From positions 62,001-126,000 of the forward strand of contig DASUCV010000022.1 in assembly GCA_036275915.1 (NCBI GenBank): a stretch of 64,000 nucleotides of DNA, given 5' to 3'. Source of the DNA: Candidatus Polarisedimenticolaceae bacterium. Lineage in GTDB: Bacteria; Acidobacteriota; Polarisedimenticolia; Polarisedimenticolales; DASRJG01. The notes under the pieces are model-generated. The model made no database searches. It saw nothing but the letters and a program-made list of their open reading frames with translations, and had not been told where the DNA came from. Below, one piece after another: positions 54,055 to 63,185 of the stretch (within the stretch, counting starts at the first letter, position 1; every line of letters starts with the position of its first letter). The translations under genes and the position numbers were made by a program.

Positions 54055-55959
54055 CTACTTCTTCCCCGCCGTCCCCTTCTTGTTCAGGATCTCTTCCATC
54101 GCGTCGATCGTCTTGTTCATCTCGCGCATCGCGGCCGCGAACGGCTCGGGTGTCGCCATGTCGACGCCGGCGTCCTTGAGCATGTCGTAGGCGTACTTGG
54201 ACGAGCCGGAGGAGAGCATGCCGAGGTAGGCGTCGCGCTTGGCGGTCGAGGCCGGCTTGGCGGCGGCCTCGGCGCGGATGCCATCGGCGAGCTTGGCCGA
54301 GGCGATCATGCTGGTCGCGTACTGGTAGACGTAGAAGTCGTAGTACATGTGCGGGATGTAGGCCCACTCGGCCTTGTAGGTGTCCTTCACCTCGCACACG
54401 CCCTGGTCGTGGCCGTAGTACTCGCGCAGGAGCTTGAGGTACAGCTCCGACACGTTGTCGCCGGTCAGGGGCTCGCCCTTGGCGACCATCTCGTGGACGC
54501 GCAGCTCGAACTCGGCGAGGAGGCCCTGGCGGAAGAGGGTCGTGCGGAGGCTATCGAGGTAGCTGCCCAGCAACGAGAGGCGCTCGTCGTCGGTCTTCGC
54601 CTTCGCGATCATCGAGTGGACGAGGAGGTTCTCGTTCAGCGTCGAGGCGACTTCCGCGATGAAGATCGGGTAGTCGTGCGTCGCGTAGGGCTGCGCCTTG
54701 TCAGCCAGGTAGGTGTGCATCGAGTGGCCGGATTCGTGGGCAAGGGTCGAGACCTCGTCGTAGAGGCCGGTGAAGTTCTGGAGCTGGAACGGATGCGTGC
54801 CGTAGGTGCCGGTGCTGTACGCGCCCGAGCGCTTGCCGGGGCGCGGGAACCAGTCGATCCAGCGGCTCGCGAAGCCCTGGCGCAGCGCGTTCTGATAGTC
54901 GGGGCCGAGCATCGCGACGGCGTCGAGCGTGGCGGCCATCGCCTCTTCTGGGGTGAAGCGGCGGTCGACCTTGCCGACGATCGGCGCGTAGAGGTCCTCG
55001 TAGCCGAGCTTGTCTAGACCCATCATCCGCTGGCGGAGCTTCAGGTAGCGGTGGAGCGTGCCGAGGTTGGCGTGGAGGTCCTTGATCAGCTCGTTGTAGA
55101 CGGCCGTCGGGACGTTGTCGTTGAACAGGGCCTCTTCGAGCGACGAGTCGTACTTGTGCATCTTGCGCGAGAACTCGTGGGCCTGGACGCCGGCGCCCAG
55201 CGCGGTGCCGAGCGTGCGCGTGTAGTCGCCATAGGTGCTCCAGAATGCCTGGAAGACCGCGAGTCGGTCGGCACGGTTCGCGACGGCGCGGTACTTCGTG
55301 TAACCCTGGGCGTCGAGGCGGACCTTCTCACCGGTCGAGAGCGTGACGGTGGGGTACGGGAAGTCGGCGTTGACGAAGACATCGCGGATCGACTGGCCTG
55401 TTCCCTGGACGATCCTCGATTCGGCGAGGATGCGCTCGGACTCGGGGTCGAGCGTGTGCGCCGCCCGCCGCAACACGTCTTCGAGCGGCTGCTTGTAGAC
55501 GGCGAGGCGGGACTCGGAGGCGACGAAGCCGCGGATCTTGTCGGCGCCCACGGCCTGAAGCTCCGGATTGACCCAGGAGGTCGCCGCGGCGAACGCCGTA
55601 CCGGCGAGGCGCGCCTGGTCGTTCATCTGCTGCATGCTCGAGACCCGAGTGTCGAGGTCGAACGACATGCTCGCGTAGACGCCGACCTTGGAAAGGCGCT
55701 TGCCGACGTCGGAGATCAGGTCGAGACAATCGGCCAACGCTTTCGCGGAGTCGCCGAGGTGGCCCTTGCACATCTCGATCTTCGGCAGATCGGCGACGGT
55801 GGCGTTCTTCGCCGCGGCCCACGCCTCCTGGTTCGGGTACAGGTCGGTCAGGTTCCACGTGTACTTGGGATCGACCGGCCTCCCGGCCTCGTCGGCGGCG
55901 AATGCCACGGGGGCGGTGAGCGCCAGTACGAGCGAGAGTCCGAGCATTCGACGCGTCAT
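54055..55959 (-). CDS. pepF: Exported M3-family oligoendopeptidase (PepF-like)
   Basis: 634 residues from ATG 55959 (GGAGGACTCCC upstream). Signal peptide 1-22 (MTRRMLGLSLVLALTAPVAFA) is unusual for PepF, which is normally cytoplasmic, so this copy probably acts in the periplasm. The zinc motif HESGH is at 408-412 with the downstream Glu ligand in FIAEVASTLNENLL, as in M3 peptidases; TWNLTDLYPN near the N-terminus and YIPHMYYDFYVYQYATS near the C-terminus are also family hallmarks. Cleaves short peptides; with the neighbouring secreted proteins it may clear signal peptides or proteolysis products. 53 bases after the S1-domain gene. Confidence 0.9.
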   Translation of the reverse strand: MTRRMLGLSLVLALTAPVAFAADEAGRPVDPKYTWNLTDLYPNQEAWAAAKNATVADLPKIEMCKGHLGDSAKALADCLDLISDVGKRLSKVGVYASMSFDLDTRVSSMQQMNDQARLAGTAFAAATSWVNPELQAVGADKIRGFVASESRLAVYKQPLEDVLRRAAHTLDPESERILAESRIVQGTGQSIRDVFVNADFPYPTVTLSTGEKVRLDAQGYTKYRAVANRADRLAVFQAFWSTYGDYTRTLGTALGAGVQAHEFSRKMHKYDSSLEEALFNDNVPTAVYNELIKDLHANLGTLHRYLKLRQRMMGLDKLGYEDLYAPIVGKVDRRFTPEEAMAATLDAVAMLGPDYQNALRQGFASRWIDWFPRPGKRSGAYSTGTYGTHPFQLQNFTGLYDEVSTLAHESGHSMHTYLADKAQPYATHDYPIFIAEVASTLNENLLVHSMIAKAKTDDERLSLLGSYLDSLRTTLFRQGLLAEFELRVHEMVAKGEPLTGDNVSELYLKLLREYYGHDQGVCEVKDTYKAEWAYIPHMYYDFYVYQYATSMIASAKLADGIRAEAAAKPASTAKRDAYLGMLSSGSSKYAYDMLKDAGVDMATPEPFAAAMREMNKTIDAMEEILNKKGTAGKK

Positions 55960-56012
55960 GGGAGTCCTCCGGGCCCTCAGAAGAGCACAGGAACGATGTA
56001 CGCGTCGAACGC

Positions 56013-57437
56013 TTACGAGTTCTTGGGAGTCTTGAGAGCGCCGCGCAGCTTGTCGGCGAGCGAGCCGAACGCTTCCTTCGGCGCGTGGTCCTCGCGCGCC
56101 GCGTAGCCGCGCACTTCGTCGCGCTCCTCGCGGTCGATGACCGCCTTGCGGCTGAGGCGGATGCGCCGCCCGCCCGGGTCGACCTCGAGGATCTCGACCT
56201 CGACGTCGGCGCCGGCGGGGAACGCCTTCGGGAGGTCCGCCTCCTTGGCGACGCCGGTCTCGGCGATCGGGATCAGTCCGGTTTTCCCGGGTGCGAGATA
56301 GACGAAGACGCCGTAGCGCTCGATCCGGTCGACCTTGCCGCGGACGCGAGCGCCGGGCGCGATCTCGCTCTTGGGTAACGCCTGGGCGGCGGAGCGGACG
56401 AGCGCCACGCCGATGCGCTTCTTGTCGGGCTCGACGGTCAGGATCTCGAAGTCGCCGACGAGGCCGACGGGCACCTCGGTCTTCCAGCCTTCCGCGGTGC
56501 CGGTCGGCGGGAACGTCGAGACGTGCGCGAGCCCCTCGATCCCCGGCGCCAGCTCGACGAACGCGCCGAACTCGGCCAGGCGCGTCACGCGTCCCGCGTG
56601 GACCTGTCCGGGTGCGTAAGTGACGGCGGCCGCGGCCCACGGATCGTCCTGGAGCTGCTTCAGGCCGAGCGCGATCTTGCCGCCCTCCGCCTCGACGCGC
56701 AGGACCTTGACGGCGATCTCGTCCCCCGGCTTCAGGATCGAGCCTGGGTCGGTCACACGCGACCAGCCCATCTCGGAGACGTGAAGGAGGCCCTGAATCC
56801 CCGCGCCGAGTTCGATGAAGGCCCCGTACTCCCGGACCGAGGCGACGCGGCCCGGGAGCACCGCCCCCGGCACGATCTCCTTCCTGACCTCGGCCGCCTT
56901 CTCGCGCTCTTCTTCTTCGAGGAGAGCCCGTCGCGAGACGACGAGGTTCTTGCCGCCTTCCTTCCATTCGACGATCCGGAACGAGTAGACGCGCCCCTCG
57001 TGGCCGGTCGCGTCGGCTCCCCGGAGGCCGATCTGCGAGATCGGGCAGAAGGCGCGCTGACCGGCGATGCGGACCTCGAAGCCGCCCTTGATCGCCCGCT
57101 CGACCTTCCCCTCGACCGGGATCCCCGCCCGATACGCGTCTTCGACCTGCCGTGCCGAAGCGGCGCCGCGCGCGAGCTTGCGGGAGAGCTTCAGGCCCCC
57201 GGCGGTTGCCACGACGACCGCGTCGATGCGGTCGCCCACCTCGACTTCGAGGTCGCCCTCGGCGTCCTTGAGGTCGTCGAGGTCGATCGTGGCCTCGCCC
57301 TTGCCGCCGACGTCGACGAAGGCGACGTCGGGCCAGATCGCGATGATCCGGCCCGACACCGTCTGTCCCTGCTCGAACGGCTTCGCCTGGAGCGATTCCG
57401 CGAGCAGGCGCGCGAACTCGTCGTCCGGCTCGGTCAC
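56013..57437 (-). CDS. S1 RNA-binding-domain protein (ribosomal protein S1-like)
   Basis: 474 residues from GTG 57437, whose GTGA overlaps the stop of the giant secreted protein. Five S1 domains can be traced: ~22-85 (GQTVSGRIIAIWPDVAFVDV), ~105-170 (GIPVEGKVERAIKGGFEV), ~188-262 (GRVASVREYGAFIELGAGI), ~275-350 (GRVTRLAEFGAFVELAPGI) and ~362-435 (GKVDRIERYGVFVYLAPGK). The third, fourth and fifth carry the strongest S1 motif. Length is between RpsA (~550) and shorter S1 proteins, so it may be the S1 of this organism or a second S1-type RNA-binding protein. Its coupling to a secreted protein gene is odd. Confidence 0.88.
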   Translation of the reverse strand: MTEPDDEFARLLAESLQAKPFEQGQTVSGRIIAIWPDVAFVDVGGKGEATIDLDDLKDAEGDLEVEVGDRIDAVVVATAGGLKLSRKLARGAASARQVEDAYRAGIPVEGKVERAIKGGFEVRIAGQRAFCPISQIGLRGADATGHEGRVYSFRIVEWKEGGKNLVVSRRALLEEEEREKAAEVRKEIVPGAVLPGRVASVREYGAFIELGAGIQGLLHVSEMGWSRVTDPGSILKPGDEIAVKVLRVEAEGGKIALGLKQLQDDPWAAAAVTYAPGQVHAGRVTRLAEFGAFVELAPGIEGLAHVSTFPPTGTAEGWKTEVPVGLVGDFEILTVEPDKKRIGVALVRSAAQALPKSEIAPGARVRGKVDRIERYGVFVYLAPGKTGLIPIAETGVAKEADLPKAFPAGADVEVEILEVDPGGRRIRLSRKAVIDREERDEVRGYAAREDHAPKEAFGSLADKLRGALKTPKNS

Positions 57438-60400
57438 GGGCAGGTGTTCGCCGAGGCGGCGATCGCCGCGTCACGCGGCGCCGCCTGCTGGGCGGAGCCG
57501 TCGTCGTACGTGCCGGTCCCGCAGGCGGACGCGCGGACCAGATACCAGTCGCCGTCGTCCTGGGCGGGGACGTGCGGATCGTCGAGCGTCGTCGCCGCGA
57601 GGTCGTTCGCCACGCAGGCATCGAGCGCCGAGGAGAAGTCGCCCGAGACGCGCAGGGACGACAAGGTCCCGCGGACGACGTCGTAGGTGGAGGCGCCCGG
57701 GATCGGCGCCCAGGCCAGACCCGACCCTGACGAGAAGGCGACGCCGCTCACTGCGGCGGGCGGCGGAACCGGGGCTCCCGGCAGGCACGCCCCGCCACCG
57801 CAGATGTCGCCGGCGGTGCAGGCGTTGCCGTCGTCGCAGGCGGCGGTGTTGTTGGCGTGCGCGCAGCCGGTGAGCGTGTCGCAGTTGTCGTCCGTGCACG
57901 GGTTCAGGTCGTCGCAGCTGATCGGCGTTCCGGGCTGGCACGTGCCGGCGCCGCAGGCGTCGCCGGTCGTGCAGGCGTTGCCGTCGTTGCAGGCGCCGCC
58001 GTCGGCGGTCACGGTGGCCGGGGTCTGGCTCGATGCGACGGCGGACGCCCCGGAGAACACCGTCACGGTGTAGGTGCCGTTCGCCGCGGCGGAAGCGTTC
58101 ACGATCGTCGGATTCTGCTGGCTGGAGGTGAACCCGTTCGGCCCTGTCCACGAGTAGGTGGTGCCGGCCTGCGAATAGCTCGAGGTCAGGTGCAGCGTGC
58201 CGTGCTCGCAGATCGGCCCGTCGTTGCCGAGCGTGAGCGTACCCGACCCGGTCGTGCAGGCGCCGCCCGTCTGGATGTTGCCCAGCGACACGGTGTCGAC
58301 GTACCAGCCGGAGCCGCCGGTGCTCGTGTCGTCGCCTTCGTGCCAGCGCACCTGGATCGTCTTGTTGAGGAGGTTGGCGTCGCCGCCCAGGTTCAGGCTG
58401 ACCTGCGTCAGGGCCCCGATCGTTCCCTGACACCACGCGCGCTTGGCGCCCATGATGTTGTTCGTGCTCGTCGTCCCGGTGAAGCCGCCGGCGGTGAAGT
58501 CGGCGTCCGGCATCACCGTCCACGTCGTGCCGTTCAACGTGTACTCGAGCGTGCCGCCGTCCCAGCAGGTGCTCGCCGAGTACTCGAAGGCGTAGGTGTG
58601 CCAGAAGCTGAGCGTCGTCCCGGCGACGACGGTGAACGTCGGGCTCACGAGCACCTTGTCGTTCGAGGAGCTGTTGTCCTGGGCGAACCAGCTATGAGTC
58701 CCGTCATGGAACCGCGCCATCGACCACAGCCAGTTGAAGGTCCCGTTGACCGGAGCATGCGTCCAGCCCGCTTGGTCGAAGCCGCCACCCGACTGCGCGC
58801 CCTCGAACGTGTCGGTCCAGCTCGTGAGCGTGGGAGGGCCCGTCGGTGCCGCGGCCCTCTGGACCGTGTTGGTCTCCTCGAGGGCGTTGACGCCGTCGAC
58901 GGCGCGGACGACGTAGAAGTACGCCGTCCCTCCCGTGAGGCCGACACCGTCGCTGAACGCCAGCGTCGAGAGTCCGGTCGCGATACGGTTCGAGGGCGAA
59001 GGGGTGAACCCGCTCGTCGTGCTCCGGTAGACGTTGTAGGAGACGCCGCCGCCACACGTCGTCGTCGCCGCGGCCCAGGTGAGGTTGACGGTGCAGGTCG
59101 CGGTCCCGGGGTTCCCGGCCGAGGTGACGCCGGCGAAGCTCGGCGCCAGGATGCAGGCGCCGGTCGCGAGCGCGTTGACTTCTGCGGAAGCCTGCGAGAA
59201 GCAGGCGCCGCCGTCGTTCGACTTGACGACGTAGTAGTAGCGGGTCCCGCCGCTCACCGTGTCGTCGTGGTAGGTGTACGGTGCTCCGTTCGCCGTTCCC
59301 GGCGAGCTGTCGGGCACGCTCGCGATCTGCGTGTAGGGACCGCCGGAGGTCGTCGCGCGGAAGACCTGATACTGGACGATGGAGGCCGCCGCCGAGTCGT
59401 TCCAGCTCACGTCGATGCGGTTGTCCTGCGGTGCCACGGCCGAGGCCGACGGCGAAGGCGGCACCGCGAGGCAGCCGCAGGCGTCGAACTTGAACGCGGC
59501 GACCCGCGTCGCCCCGCTGCCGCCGTACTCGGAGGTGTACCAGAACGTGCAATCGTCGGCCGGGTCGATGCCGATCCCCGAGTAGTCGCCCCAGCGCTCG
59601 TTGTTCGTCTTCGAGGTGGACGCGACCTGGATCGCGTTCTCGCCCTGCGGCATCGTCCCGAGCGGATCGCCCGCCAGGCGCCCGGTGTAGTAGATCGACG
59701 GAAACAGGCTGTCTCCGGTGCGCGTGTACCCCATGGCGATGTTGCCGGATTGATCCATCGCGATCGATCCGACCGAGCGGTGGACGCCGGCTTCGCCCCC
59801 GACGAGGCCCTCCTGGTAGAGGCTCCAGGCGCCGGCGCCGCTCTTGCGCAGCTCGAACCAGCGGAGCGCGGCGTGATCGGTGCCGTCGACGTCCTCGGGG
59901 AAGGTGCCGACGAGCGTCTCATGATCGCCGAAGTTCCGGTACTGGAGCGGGAAGTGCAGCGGCTCGCGGATCGGATCGATCCTCTGGGTCGTTCCCGCCT
60001 GCGGCATGCAGTTCCACGTGTTGCCGAGGCCGCACAGCGACATGTCGTAGTCGCCGATCTGGATCGACGTGAGCTTCGTCAGCGTGGTGTTCCCGGGAGT
60101 CGCCCAATCGACGGCGAGCGCCCACATCTCGAGCAGGTCGTACGGCGTCGTCGCGCCGTCCTGTGCCTCGTCGTCGCGCGGACGCATGAAGATCGCCGGC
60201 GCTCCGTTCGGCGGCGGCGTGGGCCCCTGCATCGTCCCCGGGAGGACGAGCTGGAAGCCGGAGTTCGGAAGGCTGGGAACGGTCTTCTTCTGGAACGTCG
60301 CGGGCAGCCCGGCGAGCATCTTCGCGCGGTCGAGCGCGATCACGTCGCGCCCGCCTGAGCCGGCGTTCACGCCGAGGAGGTACGAGCCGCCGTTCCCGTT

Positions 60401-61105
60401 CTGCGGCCAGACGCCGTACTTCGGGTAGTCGGTCGTGCTCGTCTCGACGGCGAAGGTGTAGGCGTACCAAGCGCCGGTCGGATCCGGCGTCTGGGAGACG
60501 TAGACGCAGACGTTGCCGCCCGACGACGGCAGCTCGCTGATGAGCCAGCGGTCGGCGGCGCGGTCGTAGAGGACGACCGGGTCGCAGAAGCCGGTACGGC
60601 ACGGAGTCGCGGTCGTGAGCGATTGCATCGTGAAGGTCTTGAGGTTGGCCCCGTTGACCTTGCTCAGCACCTGGACCGTCGAGACCGACTGGTTCACGGC
60701 CTGGACGTAGTGGTTCGGGCCGACGTCTCCCACGGTATCGGGCGGCGATGCCGACGAAGTCTGTCCCGCGAAGTTGAGCAGCGGGGAGCTGAAGGCGTCG
60801 ACCTGACGGCCGGGGCCGGTCAGCGACTCCCGCTGCTGTTGGTAGAACAGCGGGTCGACCGTCGGCTTGATCGGGTAGGGGATCGGGAGGAAGCCGTAGT
60901 CTTCGCGCCGCTTCATCTCGAGGCCGAAGGCGTTCGGATCGGGGGTGTAGTCGGGCAGGTCGCGAACCGCCGGAGTCACGATCGGCACGACAGGGTCGCC
61001 GACCCAGATCGGGCCGTTCGCCGTGTCGATCTTCTTCACCGTCTCGGCATGAGCACTGCCGAACGCACACAAGGCCACACCGAGAGCAAGGGCGCCTCTA
61101 GTCAC
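57434..61105 (-). CDS. Giant secreted modular protein with fibronectin-III-like, MAM-like, CTDC-like repeats and Cys-Pro module
   Basis: 1223 residues from GTG 61105, which overlaps the repeat-protein stop by eight bases. Signal peptide (LALGVALCAFGSAHA). Residues ~90-560 form a large propeller-like domain (PPDTVGDVGPNHYVQAVNQS, DRAADRWLISELPS, NERWGDYSGIGIDPADDCTFW). Two fibronectin-III-like domains follow (~570-760; YQVFRATTSGGPYTQIASV), a MAM-like domain ending GSGWYVDTVSL (~790-960), an Ig/PKD-like domain (~975-1045), CTDC-like repeats (CNDGNACTTGDACGAGTCQ; CDDLNPCTDDNCDTLTGC), and the terminal module (YDVVRGTLSSL, DWYLVRASAC, ending NTCP). No catalytic motif seen. Confidence 0.85.
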   Translation of the reverse strand: MTRGALALGVALCAFGSAHAETVKKIDTANGPIWVGDPVVPIVTPAVRDLPDYTPDPNAFGLEMKRREDYGFLPIPYPIKPTVDPLFYQQQRESLTGPGRQVDAFSSPLLNFAGQTSSASPPDTVGDVGPNHYVQAVNQSVSTVQVLSKVNGANLKTFTMQSLTTATPCRTGFCDPVVLYDRAADRWLISELPSSGGNVCVYVSQTPDPTGAWYAYTFAVETSTTDYPKYGVWPQNGNGGSYLLGVNAGSGGRDVIALDRAKMLAGLPATFQKKTVPSLPNSGFQLVLPGTMQGPTPPPNGAPAIFMRPRDDEAQDGATTPYDLLEMWALAVDWATPGNTTLTKLTSIQIGDYDMSLCGLGNTWNCMPQAGTTQRIDPIREPLHFPLQYRNFGDHETLVGTFPEDVDGTDHAALRWFELRKSGAGAWSLYQEGLVGGEAGVHRSVGSIAMDQSGNIAMGYTRTGDSLFPSIYYTGRLAGDPLGTMPQGENAIQVASTSKTNNERWGDYSGIGIDPADDCTFWYTSEYGGSGATRVAAFKFDACGCLAVPPSPSASAVAPQDNRIDVSWNDSAAASIVQYQVFRATTSGGPYTQIASVPDSSPGTANGAPYTYHDDTVSGGTRYYYVVKSNDGGACFSQASAEVNALATGACILAPSFAGVTSAGNPGTATCTVNLTWAAATTTCGGGVSYNVYRSTTSGFTPSPSNRIATGLSTLAFSDGVGLTGGTAYFYVVRAVDGVNALEETNTVQRAAAPTGPPTLTSWTDTFEGAQSGGGFDQAGWTHAPVNGTFNWLWSMARFHDGTHSWFAQDNSSSNDKVLVSPTFTVVAGTTLSFWHTYAFEYSASTCWDGGTLEYTLNGTTWTVMPDADFTAGGFTGTTSTNNIMGAKRAWCQGTIGALTQVSLNLGGDANLLNKTIQVRWHEGDDTSTGGSGWYVDTVSLGNIQTGGACTTGSGTLTLGNDGPICEHGTLHLTSSYSQAGTTYSWTGPNGFTSSQQNPTIVNASAAANGTYTVTVFSGASAVASSQTPATVTADGGACNDGNACTTGDACGAGTCQPGTPISCDDLNPCTDDNCDTLTGCAHANNTAACDDGNACTAGDICGGGACLPGAPVPPPAAVSGVAFSSGSGLAWAPIPGASTYDVVRGTLSSLRVSGDFSSALDACVANDLAATTLDDPHVPAQDDGDWYLVRASACGTGTYDDGSAQQAAPRDAAIAASANTCP

Positions 61106-63173
61106 CGTCGTCTTCCCCTTCGTCGGACTCGATGGGTGAGCTTCCTCGGGTCCCCGCGCCCTCCAGAAGCTCCTCCGCGACGGTGGAAATGTACTTGTTG
61201 TTCGCCGTCCTCGCACGGTGAAGCTCGGCCTGATTGAAGCCGGTCAAGACCGCTTCGGCGACGGCAAGAAAGTCGATCTCGGCGGGGTGAATGCGGACCC
61301 GGTATCCGCCGTCGATCGGGTCGCCGGGAGAGAAGATTTCGAATTTCTTGGCTTTGTTGCCGCGGAAAGTCCGGCGAAATACGAGATCGTTCCCCCGTGT
61401 GATCTCGACCCGGATGCTCTCGACGACGACTTTCCCCTTCGTCCCTGCCTCGGAGCCCTCTCCACCCTGGACGTAGCGCTTTTCGTCGGCGGCCGGCTCG
61501 AATTCGAGCCGCAGGCCGCCGTGAGCGCGCACCGCGGGCTCGTCGAGGATCGCCTGGATCGCCTCCCGCCGGTCGTCGGCGGGCCGGCCGAGCAGCACCC
61601 GCTCCCGTCGCGAGACCGCCGTAACGAGCGCCGGAACGTCGCGCAGCGCCTCGAGGCGGATGGGATCGGTCAGCGCCTCGACCGCCGCCTCCGCGATCGT
61701 GCGGTCCCGGGAGCGTCGCGCGAGATCGGTCAGGACCGCTTGGTCCCGGATCGACCGGATCGCGTCGAGTCGCGCCGCCGGCGACGCCGCCGTCCGCGCG
61801 ATCGCGATGATCGACTTTTCGTCGAGGAGCAAGAGCGCGGACCGGCGCACGTCGGGGTCCTTGTCGGACGCGGCGACCGACGCGAGCGCGGTCGGATCGG
61901 TCAGACGCGACGTCGCGTCCCGCCGAACGACCCAGTCGGGGTGCGACTTCGCGATCGACGCGAGACGCGCGGGGTCGGAGAGGCGGTCGAGCGCGACCCG
62001 CCGGACGGCGGGCGATGGGTCCTTCCGGCAGATCGATTCGAGGAGGGAGGAGTCGTCGAGACGCGCGGCCGCGACGACGCGTACTTTCGCATCGGGATCG
62101 CGGAGGGCGAGCGCCCGGACCAGCTCGGGATCGCCCGACACGTTTCCAAGGGCGACGGCACGCACCTCCGCCGACGTGTCGGAGGCCGCGATCCGGCGCA
62201 GGACGGCCTGATCGGTCAGGCGGGCCGCCGCTTCGCGGCGCACCGACGGGTCGGCGTCCTTGGCGGCGATGCCGGCGAGCGCGCCTTGATCGTTCAGGCG
62301 AGCGGCCGCGCGTGCCCGCACCGCGGCATCGGGATCCGACGATGCGAGGCGGGCGAGGATCGCCGGGTCGGAGAGGACGTCGGCGGCCGCCCAGCGCACC
62401 TTGGCGTCGGGATCGTTCGCGAACGTGGCCGCATCGGAGAGTCTTCGCACCGCCGCCGCGCGCACGGCGCTCGTGTCCCCGCCCGCCGCGATCCCCGCGA
62501 GCGCTGCCTGGTCGGCGACGTGCGCGATCGCGGCGACACGGATCCTTTCATCGGGATCGCGCAGGAGCGCGCTCGCGTCGTCGAGGCGCTCGATCGCCGC
62601 GAGGCGGAGCTCCCGATCGGGGTCGCTCGCGGCGACCGACATCAGAAGAGCGCCGTCCTTGATCTTCGAGAGCGCCAGCGTCCGCACGTCGGGATCGTCG
62701 ATCGCCCTCGCGACCTTGAGCAGCGCGTTCGGGTCGCGGATGAGCGGGATCGCGACCGCACGCATGTCGCCGCGCGGATCGTGGAGCGCCACGTCGATCA
62801 GCCGCTCCTCGCCGCGGACCGCCGAGAGCGCGCGGAAGCGCACCGCGCGGGACGGGTCCCTGAGCGCGATCCGGGTCAGCAGGTCCTGGTCGTCGAGCTT
62901 CCCGACCGCCTCCTCGCGGACGAACGCGTCCGGATCGTCGAGGGCCGCCTCGACGAGAACACGGCGGTCGGAGAGGCGTGCGATCGCGGCGCGCCTCACG
63001 ACCCAGTTCTCGTCGTGGGCCAGCGCTTCGAGGATCGCGGGATCCTGGAGGCGGCCGATCGCCTCGACCTGCGCGCTCTCGCTCGACCGGTCGTTCGCCG
63101 CACGGACGAGCGCCGGGTCGTCGCCCGAGGGCAGAAGGAGAACTCCGGCGAGGATCGCCTCGATCGTCAGCAC
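61098..63173 (-). CDS. Solenoid protein of 26-residue HEAT/LRV-like repeats
   Basis: 691 residues from GTG 63173; weak ribosome site. Short hydrophobic N-terminus (IEAILAGVLLLPSGDDP) may be a signal peptide. Residues ~40-490 are ~17 tandem repeats of about 26 residues with consensus LxDxxxLxxIAxxDPDxxVRxxA(A/V)xR, for example LSDPAILARLASSDPDAAVR; two units are only 22 long (LDDASALLRDPDERIRVAAI and LSDAATFANDPDAKVRWAAA), lacking the IA segment. This spacing resembles leucine-rich-variant and HEAT solenoids, so a curved protein-binding scaffold is likely. The C-terminal ~150 residues differ and end in an acidic tail (ESDEGEDDGD). Overlaps the giant secreted protein gene by eight bases. Confidence 0.8.
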   Translation of the reverse strand: MLTIEAILAGVLLLPSGDDPALVRAANDRSSESAQVEAIGRLQDPAILEALAHDENWVVRRAAIARLSDRRVLVEAALDDPDAFVREEAVGKLDDQDLLTRIALRDPSRAVRFRALSAVRGEERLIDVALHDPRGDMRAVAIPLIRDPNALLKVARAIDDPDVRTLALSKIKDGALLMSVAASDPDRELRLAAIERLDDASALLRDPDERIRVAAIAHVADQAALAGIAAGGDTSAVRAAAVRRLSDAATFANDPDAKVRWAAADVLSDPAILARLASSDPDAAVRARAAARLNDQGALAGIAAKDADPSVRREAAARLTDQAVLRRIAASDTSAEVRAVALGNVSGDPELVRALALRDPDAKVRVVAAARLDDSSLLESICRKDPSPAVRRVALDRLSDPARLASIAKSHPDWVVRRDATSRLTDPTALASVAASDKDPDVRRSALLLLDEKSIIAIARTAASPAARLDAIRSIRDQAVLTDLARRSRDRTIAEAAVEALTDPIRLEALRDVPALVTAVSRRERVLLGRPADDRREAIQAILDEPAVRAHGGLRLEFEPAADEKRYVQGGEGSEAGTKGKVVVESIRVEITRGNDLVFRRTFRGNKAKKFEIFSPGDPIDGGYRVRIHPAEIDFLAVAEAVLTGFNQAELHRARTANNKYISTVAEELLEGAGTRGSSPIESDEGEDDGD

Positions 63174-63185
63174 GCGCGGCGGAAT

